Shown here piece after piece: positions 1-5,540 of a stretch of DNA of 9,169 nucleotides; position 1 is the first letter of the stretch; each line of letters opens with the position of its first letter. The DNA is taken from positions 1 through 9,169 of the forward strand of contig JAOPVD010000188.1 of the NCBI GenBank assembly GCA_025966295.1, in the 5' to 3' direction. The notes beneath the pieces are model-generated. The model was not told where the DNA came from. It did not search any database and was given only the letters and a program-made list of their open reading frames with translations. A program made the translations under genes and the position numbers. The DNA is from Frankiales bacterium (GTDB lineage Bacteria > Actinomycetota > Actinomycetes > Mycobacteriales > SCTD01).

Positions 1-2
1 GC

Positions 3-758
3 CTGGCCGGCGGCCTGCTGATCCTGGTGCTGTGCGCGACGCTGGCGCTCGCCCCGCTGGGCGACACCCACCTCCACGGGCTGCGGCACCTGGACCGGGC
101 CGGCCCGCTGACCGTGGTCGCCGGCGCGGTCGGCACGACGGTGCTGCTGCGGCTGCTGACGGTGCTGCTCGTCTCCACCGCCCGCACGCTGCGCGCCCGG
201 CACCGCAACCGGGTGCTGGTCGACCTGGTGGCCGAGCCCAACCTGCTGCTGCGCGGCGCCTCGGTGGTCGACCACGACGTGCCGGTGGCCTACTGCCTGC
301 CCGGGTTCCGGCCGCGGCTGGTGCTGTCCCGCGGCGCCCTCAGCCTGCTCTCGTACGACGAGCTGCGCGCCGTCCTCGCGCACGAGCGGGCGCACCTGCT
401 GCAGCGGCACGACCTCGTGGTGCTCCCCTTCGTCGCGCTGGGCGCGACCTTCCCGGCCCTCCCGGCGGTCCGCACCGCCCGCGCCGAGGTGGCGCTGCTC
501 ATCGAGCTGCTCGCCGACGACCGGGCGGCCCGCCGCCACGACCGGCAGCACCTGGCCCGGGCGCTCTGGAAGATCGGTACCGGCGCGGCCCCCACCGGCG
601 CGCTGGGCATGGCCGGCGACGACGTCCTGCTCCGCGCCCGGCGGCTGCTCGACCCGCCGCAGCGGTTGGGCCGCGGCACCGCGGTGGCGGTGAGCGGGCT
701 CGCGGCCGTCGTCGCCACCAGCCCGCTCATCGGGATCGTGATCCCGCTCATGGTGTGA
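3..758 (+). CDS. M56 family (BlaR1-like) membrane zinc metalloprotease, 5' end cut by window edge
   Basis: This is a membrane-embedded zinc protease of the M56 family, whose best-known member is the beta-lactam sensor-transducer BlaR1. The reading frame is open to the left edge and already encodes a hydrophobic helix there (roughly bases 3-62), so the true start lies outside; a GTG at 27 is only an internal codon. A second hydrophobic stretch follows (about 110-185) and a basic loop (RARHRNR). The zinc motif HERAH is encoded at 381-395 within VLAHERAHLLQRHD, and the downstream third-ligand motif ExxxD (ELLADD) at 504-521. A last hydrophobic helix ends the protein. No penicillin-binding sensor domain follows, as is usual for the short actinobacterial members. 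In this family the gene often follows a BlaI/CopY-type repressor gene; that would lie left of the window and cannot be seen. The substrate is unknown. It ends 30 bases before the acyl-CoA oxidase gene, so co-transcription is possible. Confidence 0.9.
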   Translation: MAGGLLILVLCATLALAPLGDTHLHGLRHLDRAGPLTVVAGAVGTTVLLRLLTVLLVSTARTLRARHRNRVLVDLVAEPNLLLRGASVVDHDVPVAYCLPGFRPRLVLSRGALSLLSYDELRAVLAHERAHLLQRHDLVVLPFVALGATFPALPAVRTARAEVALLIELLADDRAARRHDRQHLARALWKIGTGAAPTGALGMAGDDVLLRARRLLDPPQRLGRGTAVAVSGLAAVVATSPLIGIVIPLMV

Positions 759-788
759 GGGGGGTCCACTGCGGGGAGCAGAGTGATC

Positions 789-2693
789 ATGAGCCCCGGG
801 GGTGGTGGACAGGTGCCCACGATCGACGAAGACGCCGCACGCGAGCTGCAGGCCCTGCTGGACGGGCCGCACGCCGCCCTCCGCGAGGCGACCCGGCAGC
901 GCCTCAGCGCCCTGGGGCTCGAGAAGGCTGACGGGCTGCCCCGTGACGACTACCGCGACCTGGTCCTGCAGTGGACCCGGGAGGTGGGGCGCGCCGGAGA
1001 CGGCGCCCGCTCGTTCCCCCGTGAGCACGGCGGCCAGGACGACCCGGGCGGCCGGATCGCCACCTTCCAGACGGTCGGGCACAGCGACCTGTCGCTGCTG
1101 GTCAAGATGGGGGTGCAGTTCGGGCTGTTCGGCGGTGCGGTGCACCGGCTCGGCACCGACAAGCACCACCGCGCCTACCTGCGCGACATCGGCACCCTCG
1201 ACCTCCCCGGCTGCTTCGCGATGAGCGAGTCCGGCCACGGCTCGGACGTCCGCTCGATCCGCACCCAGGCCCGGTACGACGCCGAGGCCGGCGAGTTCGT
1301 CCTGCACACGCCGGACGAGACCGCCCGCAAGGACTGGATCGGCAACGCCGCCCGGCACGCCCGGATGGCGGCGGTCTTCGCGCAGCTCGACGTCGCCGGC
1401 GAGGCGCAGGGCGTGCACGCCTTCCTGGTGCCGATCCGGCACGCGGACGGCTCGGTCGTGGCCGGCGTGGAGATCGAGGACTGCGGCGACAAGATGGGCC
1501 TGCAGGGCGTCGACAACGGCCGGCTGCGGTTCAGCGCCGTACGGATCCCGCGCGACAACCTGCTCGACCGCTTCGGCACGGTCGCGGAGGACGGCGTCTA
1601 CAGCTCGCCGGTCCGCTCTCCCGGCGCCCGCTTCTTCACGATGATCGGGGCCCTCGTCGAGGGCCGGATCTGCATCGGCGGCGCCGGGCTCGCCGTCGCC
1701 CGCAACGCGCTCACCATCGCGGTCCGCTGGGGCGAGCGGCGCCGGCAGTTCGGCACCGGCCTCGACATGGACACCCCACTGATGGACTACCTCACCCACC
1801 AGCGCCGGCTGCTGCCGGCGGTCTGCGAGTCCTACGTCCTGCAGGCCGCCCACGACCACCTCACCCAGCAGTACGTCGAGGTGCTGGAGCAGCCGGAGCC
1901 GGGTGGCGACAAGCAGCGGGCGGTGGAGGCGCTCGCCGCCGGCCTGAAGGCGGTGGCGACCTGGCACATGGTCGCGGCGGTCCAGAACGCCCGCGAGTGC
2001 TGCGGCGGCAAGGGCTACCTGTGGGAGAACCGGTTCGCCTCGCTGCGGAACGACTCCGACGTGTTCGTCACCTTCGAGGGCGACAACACCGTGCTGCTGC
2101 AGCTGGTGGCCAAGACGCTGCTGTCGGACTACGCCGCCCAGTTCGAGGACCTCGACGCCATCGCGATGATGCGGACGCTGACGTCCCGGCAGGCCGGCCG
2201 GGTGCTCGGCGACCTGGGCCGGACCTTCAAGCGCTCGGACCTGCGCGACCCGGACTGGCAGGCGGAGGCGCTGCAGTTCCGCGAGGACCGGCTCGTCGAC
2301 TCACTGGCCCGCCGGTTGCGGACGCTGGTCAAGGACGGCACCGACCCGCTGCGGGCGCTGTCGCGGTGCCAGGACCACGCGCTGGCCGCGGCCCGCGCCC
2401 ACATCGAGCGCCTCAGCCACGAGCTGTTCCGTGCCAACGCCACGACGCCGCTCCTCGAGCAGGTCCGCGACCTCGCTGTGCTCTCGACGATCGAGCACGA
2501 CCGGGCCTGGTGGCTCGAGCACGGCTTCCTGTCGGCCGACGCCTCCAAGGACCTGCAGAAGCAGGTCAACGCGCTGTGCGCCGACCTGCGCCCGCACGCC
2601 CTCACCCTGGTCGCCGGCTTCGGCATCCCGGACGCGCTGCTGCGCGCGCCGATCGCGATCGCCGAGCAGACCGGCGGGGCGGGCAGCGACTAG
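789..2693 (+). CDS. Acyl-CoA oxidase / long-form acyl-CoA dehydrogenase
   Basis: This FAD enzyme introduces the 2,3-trans double bond into acyl-CoA, the first step of beta-oxidation. At about 634 residues it is far longer than a normal acyl-CoA dehydrogenase (about 400) and matches peroxisome-type acyl-CoA oxidases, which pass electrons to oxygen and make hydrogen peroxide. Supporting motifs are GCFAMSESGHGSDV (from about residue 141), KDWIGNAARHARMAAVFAQL, EDCGDKMGLQGVDNGRLRF, RRQFG (about 318-322), CCGGKGYLWENR, and FEGDNTVLLQ, in which Glu430 is the expected catalytic base. The remaining C-terminal 200 or so residues are helical, as in the oxidase C-terminal domain. The start is not certain: ATG 789 lies 10 bases after GGGGAG (773-778), a GTG at 783 is only 4 bases after it, and a GTG at 813 is also possible. 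The stop overlaps that of the facing lipoprotein gene. Oxidase versus dehydrogenase activity cannot be settled from sequence alone; membership of the long family is clear. Confidence 0.9.
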   Translation: MSPGGGGQVPTIDEDAARELQALLDGPHAALREATRQRLSALGLEKADGLPRDDYRDLVLQWTREVGRAGDGARSFPREHGGQDDPGGRIATFQTVGHSDLSLLVKMGVQFGLFGGAVHRLGTDKHHRAYLRDIGTLDLPGCFAMSESGHGSDVRSIRTQARYDAEAGEFVLHTPDETARKDWIGNAARHARMAAVFAQLDVAGEAQGVHAFLVPIRHADGSVVAGVEIEDCGDKMGLQGVDNGRLRFSAVRIPRDNLLDRFGTVAEDGVYSSPVRSPGARFFTMIGALVEGRICIGGAGLAVARNALTIAVRWGERRRQFGTGLDMDTPLMDYLTHQRRLLPAVCESYVLQAAHDHLTQQYVEVLEQPEPGGDKQRAVEALAAGLKAVATWHMVAAVQNARECCGGKGYLWENRFASLRNDSDVFVTFEGDNTVLLQLVAKTLLSDYAAQFEDLDAIAMMRTLTSRQAGRVLGDLGRTFKRSDLRDPDWQAEALQFREDRLVDSLARRLRTLVKDGTDPLRALSRCQDHALAAARAHIERLSHELFRANATTPLLEQVRDLAVLSTIEHDRAWWLEHGFLSADASKDLQKQVNALCADLRPHALTLVAGFGIPDALLRAPIAIAEQTGGAGSD

Positions 2694-3166
2694 CCGCGGG
2701 TGTCCGCAGCGGCCACGCACTCCTTGAAGCCGTAGGTGCGCATCCAGGCGAGGTCCGCCTTGGCGCCGTTGGGCGGTGAGCTGAGCAGCTTGACCAGCTC
2801 GGCCTGGTCCTGGGCCTTCGCGGCCGCCGTGACCTTCGCCGCGTAGGCCTTCCCAGCGACGACCTGCTTCTTCAGCGGCTGCAGGACCTTCTTGTCCAGC
2901 TCGGCCTTGTCGGCCTTCGGCATCTCGAGCGCGACGACCTGGGTGGTGGCGGTGTCGGCCAGCTCGACGAGCTTGCCGACGTACGGCGCGAGGTCGTCGA
3001 CGCCGGCCGGGGTCTTGAGGGCCTTCTGGTCGGTGTTGGCCTGCTTGCAGATCGCCTCGGCCTTCTGGAGGTAGTCAGCCTTCGACACCCCACCGGAGTG
3101 CGCGGAGCCGCCGCCCCCGCAGGCGGTGGCGAGCAGGACGGGCAGGACGAGCAGGGTGCGCTTCAC
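2690..3166 (-). CDS. Small secreted lipoprotein of unknown function
   Basis: The 158-residue product begins MKRTLLVLPVLLATAC and then a Gly/Ser-rich linker, a typical lipoprotein signal with Cys16 as the lipidated residue. It should therefore sit on the outer face of the membrane. The -3 residue of the lipobox is Ala rather than the usual Leu, but Leu occupies -4. The mature part is Lys/Ala-rich and predicted helical, from SKADYLQKAEAICKQAN to WMRTYGFKECVAAAD. Two further cysteines (Cys40 and Cys150) lie near its two ends and could form a disulfide. The pattern resembles small uncharacterised actinobacterial lipoproteins, and I do not recognise a function. The GTG start is supported by AGGAAG five bases upstream. 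It is the last gene of the minus-strand run, 9 bases after the TrmH gene, and its stop shares CTAG with the stop of the acyl-CoA oxidase gene. Confidence 0.8.
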   Translation of the reverse strand: MKRTLLVLPVLLATACGGGGSAHSGGVSKADYLQKAEAICKQANTDQKALKTPAGVDDLAPYVGKLVELADTATTQVVALEMPKADKAELDKKVLQPLKKQVVAGKAYAAKVTAAAKAQDQAELVKLLSSPPNGAKADLAWMRTYGFKECVAAADTRG

Positions 3167-3171
3167 CAGTT

Positions 3172-3177
3172 CTTCCT
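3172..3177 (-). promoter_or_regulatory. Ribosome binding site of the lipoprotein gene
   Basis: On the minus strand this reads AGGAAG, five bases before the GTG at 3166. It fixes that GTG as the start and overlaps the last codons and stop of the upstream TrmH gene, consistent with translational coupling. Confidence 0.6.
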
Positions 3178-3982
3178 ACACCGGCCGGCGGCCGACGACC
3201 CAGCAACCCACCGCCGCCGCCGCGGCGATGTTGAGCGAGTCGACGTCCCCGGCCATCGGGATCCGGACCCGCAGGTCGCTGGCCGCCATCGCCGCCGCGG
3301 TCAGGCCCGGGCCCTCGGCCCCGAGCAGCAGCGCGACCCGCTCCTGCGCACCGACCGCCACCTGCTCCAGCCCGACCGCGTCGGCGGCCGGCGTCAGGGC
3401 GAGCACGCGCAGGCCCGCGGCGCGGACCTGCTCCACACCGCTCGGGAACTCCTCGAGGTAGGCGTAGGGCAGGGCGAAGACCTCCCCCATGCTGACGCGC
3501 ACCGCCCGCCGGTAGAGCGGGTCGCAGCAGGTCGGGCTCAGCAGCACCGCGTCCATGCCGAGGCCCGCCGCGCTGCGGAACACCGCGCCGAGGTTGGTGG
3601 GGCTGTTGACGTTCTCGAGCACGAGGACCCGCTTCGCGGTGGCGAGCAGCTCCTCGGCGCTGGGGATGCGGGGGCGGTCGAACGCCGCCAGCGCGCCGCG
3701 GTGGACGTGGAAGCCGGTGACGGCGTGCATCACCTCGGCCGACGCGATGTAGGTCGGGCAGTCCAGGTGCTTGAGCTCGGGCAGCACGTCCGCCACCCGG
3801 TTTGGCGCCAGCAGCAGCGATCGGGGCGGGCAGCCGGCCTCGACGGCACGGCGCATCACCAGCTGTCCCTCAGCGATGAAGAACCCGGCCTCCGGCTCAT
3901 GCTTCACCCGGCGGACCACGTCGGTGAGCCCGACGTAGTCGGCGAGGCGCGGGTCCGCAGGGTCAGTGATCATCTCCTGCAC
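3176..3982 (-). CDS. TrmH/SpoU family RNA 2'-O-methyltransferase
   Basis: This is a cytoplasmic SPOUT-class enzyme that transfers a methyl group from S-adenosylmethionine to a ribose 2'-OH of rRNA or tRNA; the exact RNA target cannot be read from sequence. The 268 residues hold an N-terminal substrate-binding part (GFFIAEGQLVMRRA, about 33-46) and all three SpoU motifs. Motif 1 is ENVNSPTNLGAVFRSAAGLG (123-142, with Asn130 and Arg136). Motif 2 is LLLGAEGPGL (218-227, with Glu223). Motif 3 is IPMAGDVDSLNIAAAAAV (241-258, with Ser249 and Asn251), which forms the trefoil knot. TCCDPLYRRAVRVSMG is typical of the actinobacterial branch. The start is either GTG 3982, used here, or ATG 3973; AGGAG lies directly against that ATG, too close to serve it, and GTG 3982 has no clear Shine-Dalgarno of its own. 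It starts 10 bases after the oxidoreductase stop and ends 9 bases before the lipoprotein start. Confidence 0.9.
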   Translation of the reverse strand: MQEMITDPADPRLADYVGLTDVVRRVKHEPEAGFFIAEGQLVMRRAVEAGCPPRSLLLAPNRVADVLPELKHLDCPTYIASAEVMHAVTGFHVHRGALAAFDRPRIPSAEELLATAKRVLVLENVNSPTNLGAVFRSAAGLGMDAVLLSPTCCDPLYRRAVRVSMGEVFALPYAYLEEFPSGVEQVRAAGLRVLALTPAADAVGLEQVAVGAQERVALLLGAEGPGLTAAAMAASDLRVRIPMAGDVDSLNIAAAAAVGCWVVGRRPV

Positions 3983-3992
3983 GGCGGGAAGC

Positions 3993-5048
3993 CTAGAGGC
4001 GGGCGCGGTCGTACTGCGGCGGCCAGGCGATGTCAGCGCCCAGCTCGGCCGCCGCCCGCAGCGGCCAGTGCGGCTCGCGCAGCAGCTCGCGGGCCAGCAG
4101 CACCACGTCGGCCTGCTCGGTGAGGAGGATCTCCTCGGCCTGCTTGGGCTCGGTGATCAGGCCCACCGCACCGGTGGCGATGCCGGTCTTGCGGAGCGCC
4201 TCGGCGAACGGCACCTGGTAGCCCGGCTCGACGGCGATCTGCTGGGTGTGGTGCAGGCCACCCGAGGAGGTGTCGACCAGGTCGACGCCCCGCTCGGCGA
4301 GCAGCGGGGCCAGCCGCACCGACTCCTCGAGGGTCCAACCGCCCTCGGTCCAGTCGGTGGCGCTCAGCCGGACCAGCAGCGGTCCGGCGAACAGCGGTCG
4401 CACCCGCTCCACGACCTCGAGCAGCAACCGGACGCGGTTCTCGAAGGACCCGCCGTACTGGTCGCTGCGCAGGTTCGACAACGGGCTGAGGAACTGGTGC
4501 AGCAGGTAGCCGTGGGCGGCGTGCAGCTCGATGACGTCGAAGCCGGCGGTGACGGCCCGGCGGGCGGCGGCCTCGAAGTCGTCGACGACCCGGGCGATCC
4601 CGGCGCCGTCCAGCTCCTCCGGGATGCCGTAGCGGCCGAAGGCCACGGCGCTGGGGGCCACCGTGGTCCAGCCGCCGTCGGCGGCCGGAACGGTGTCCTT
4701 GCCGGCGGCCCAGGGGCGGTAGGTGCTGGCCTTGCGGCCGGCGTGTGCCAGCTGGACGCCGGCCTTGGCGCCCTGGGACTGGACGAACGCCACGATGCGG
4801 GCCCAGCGGGCGGCCTGCTCGTCGTTCCAGATGCCGGTGTCCTCCGGGCTGATGCGGCCCTCCGGGCTGATCGCGGTCGCCTCGGTGAGGACCAGGCCGG
4901 CGCCGCCGACGGCGCGGGCGCCGAGGTGCACCAGGTGCCAGTCGTCAGGCAGGCCGTCCACCGCGGAGTACTGGCACATCGGGCTCACGAACACCCGGTT
5001 CCGGAAGGTGGTGTCGCGCAGGGTCAGGGGCTCGAACAGAAGACTCAC
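3993..5048 (-). CDS. Old Yellow Enzyme family NADPH:flavin oxidoreductase (YqjM / xenobiotic reductase class)
   Basis: This cytoplasmic FMN enzyme uses NADPH to reduce activated C=C bonds of enones and other electrophiles; its physiological substrate is unknown. The 351-residue TIM barrel matches the YqjM class in length and motifs. SPMCQYS (22-28) contains the flavin-modulating Cys25 and Tyr27, corresponding to Cys26 and Tyr28 of YqjM. VQLAHAGRKAS follows near 98-108. ELHAAHGYLLHQFLSPLSN holds His176, His179 and Tyr181 at the spacing of the substrate-binding His164, His167 and Tyr169 of YqjM, followed by RSDQYGGSFENR. The phosphate-binding end is LITEPKQAEEILLTEQADVVLLARELLREP. I chose GTG 5048 because the family begins at LLFEPLTLRD; the 62 open codons upstream have no family character and run over the divergent small gene. 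No Shine-Dalgarno is visible before this GTG. It is the first gene of the probable operon with TrmH and the lipoprotein. Confidence 0.9.
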   Translation of the reverse strand: MSLLFEPLTLRDTTFRNRVFVSPMCQYSAVDGLPDDWHLVHLGARAVGGAGLVLTEATAISPEGRISPEDTGIWNDEQAARWARIVAFVQSQGAKAGVQLAHAGRKASTYRPWAAGKDTVPAADGGWTTVAPSAVAFGRYGIPEELDGAGIARVVDDFEAAARRAVTAGFDVIELHAAHGYLLHQFLSPLSNLRSDQYGGSFENRVRLLLEVVERVRPLFAGPLLVRLSATDWTEGGWTLEESVRLAPLLAERGVDLVDTSSGGLHHTQQIAVEPGYQVPFAEALRKTGIATGAVGLITEPKQAEEILLTEQADVVLLARELLREPHWPLRAAAELGADIAWPPQYDRARL

Positions 5049-5095
5049 ACAGAGGTGAACCGAGCCGCCGCCTCGATCTGTTCCGCGCCGATCGG

Positions 5096-5101
5096 TAGAG
5101 T
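5096..5101 (+). promoter_or_regulatory. Possible -10 element (TAGAGT) for the small-gene pair
   Basis: TAGAGT fits the TANNNT form of actinobacterial housekeeping promoters and would start transcription about 30 bases before the ATG at 5139. There is no good -35 at 16-18 bases upstream. It directly follows the palindrome CCGATCGG (5088-5095) in the 90-base divergent region shared with the oxidoreductase gene. The call rests on the hexamer and its position alone. Confidence 0.3.
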
Positions 5102-5125
5102 TCTGGACGTCACATCCCGTCCCGC

Positions 5126-5131
5126 AGGAGG
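5126..5131 (+). promoter_or_regulatory. Ribosome binding site of the 61-residue membrane protein gene
   Basis: A perfect AGGAGG ends seven bases before the ATG at 5139. It supports this very short gene as real and fixes its start, although the same frame stays open far upstream. Confidence 0.75.
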
Positions 5132-5138
5132 CACCACC

Positions 5139-5324
5139 ATGGCCGGCGGCCACAACGTCAAGACGACCTCCTGGATCACGGTCGTGCTCATCATCGTGGG
5201 CAGCGTCCTGCTCGGCTTCGCGCTGCCGTTGCACTCGCTGGCGCTGGCGATCGGCGGCGGCGTGGTGCTGCTCGCGGGCCTGGTGACGGGCGTGGCGTAC
5301 CGGATCCTGGACGACGCGTACTAG
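5139..5324 (+). CDS. Small two-helix membrane protein, function unknown
   Basis: The 61-residue product has a short polar N-terminus (MAGGHNVKTTS), two hydrophobic helices (about 13-31 and 34-53) joined by a tight PLHS turn, and the polar tail YRILDDAY. It should be a helical hairpin in the cytoplasmic membrane. The ATG has an ideal AGGAGG seven bases upstream. The same frame runs open far upstream, but that part lies opposite the oxidoreductase gene and is only its antisense shadow. I do not recognise a named family; small proteins of this form are common and uncharacterised in actinomycetes. The DUF2277 gene starts three bases after its stop, so the two are very probably one transcript. Confidence 0.75.
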   Translation: MAGGHNVKTTSWITVVLIIVGSVLLGFALPLHSLALAIGGGVVLLAGLVTGVAYRILDDAY

Positions 5325-5327
5325 GCC

Positions 5328-5534
5328 GTGTGCCGCTCGATCAAGACCCTTCGGCCGCCGATGGCGCCGGAGGTGACGGACGCCGACGTGCAGGCGGCGG
5401 CCCTGCAGTACGTCCGGAAGATCGCCGGCATGCGCGCCCCCTCGGCGGCCAACACCGAGGCCTTCGACGCGGCCGTCTCGGCGGTGGCGGAGAGCACCCA
5501 GCAGCTGCTCGACGCCCTGGTGCTGCGCCGCTAG
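5328..5534 (+). CDS. DUF2277 family protein
   Basis: The 68-residue product begins MCRSIKTLRPP and continues DVQAAALQYVRKIAGMRAPSAANTEAFDAAVSAV, which matches the DUF2277 pattern as I remember it (MCR-x-IKTL, then AALQYVRKIxG, then P-x-x-AN-x-x-AFxxAV). The function of the family is unknown. The protein is predicted soluble and mainly helical after its N-terminal strand. Cys at position 2 belongs to the conserved N-terminal signature. The GTG start is fixed by that signature and lies three bases after the stop of the small membrane protein gene, with no Shine-Dalgarno of its own, so translation is probably coupled. It ends in Arg-Arg-stop, and its TAG overlaps the TAG of the facing helicase gene. 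Confidence 0.85.
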   Translation: MCRSIKTLRPPMAPEVTDADVQAAALQYVRKIAGMRAPSAANTEAFDAAVSAVAESTQQLLDALVLRR

Positions 5535-5540
5535 CGGCGC
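5525..5540. repeat. Perfect 16-base palindrome at a convergent stop-codon junction
   Basis: The sequence GCGCCGCTAGCGGCGC is its own reverse complement and is centred on the CTAG that supplies the TAG stops of both the DUF2277 gene and the facing helicase gene. It arises because both proteins end in Arg-Arg encoded CGC CGC followed by TAG. As RNA from either strand it could fold into a 6-base-pair stem with a CTAG loop, a weak bidirectional terminator candidate without a U-tract. Chance from GC-rich codon use is also possible. Confidence 0.6.

Noticed and set aside
32..931. A 299-codon open frame on the plus strand across the protease gene
   Set aside because: The translation is Arg/Ala/Pro-rich low-complexity sequence typical of a shifted frame in GC-rich DNA, while the other frame carries HERAH and real family sequence.
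1997..2779. A 260-codon plus-strand open frame inside the acyl-CoA oxidase gene
   Set aside because: It overlaps clear oxidase motifs in the correct frame and has the Arg/Ala/Gly bias of a shadow frame.
3098..5138. Long plus-strand open frames opposite the TrmH and oxidoreductase genes
   Set aside because: They are antisense to two proteins with complete family motifs. Only the last 61 codons of the second frame, from ATG 5139 with its own AGGAGG, are a credible gene.
5049..5234. A 62-codon N-terminal extension of the oxidoreductase
   Set aside because: The extra residues have no family character, cross the divergent small gene, and the known family N-terminus begins right after GTG 5048.
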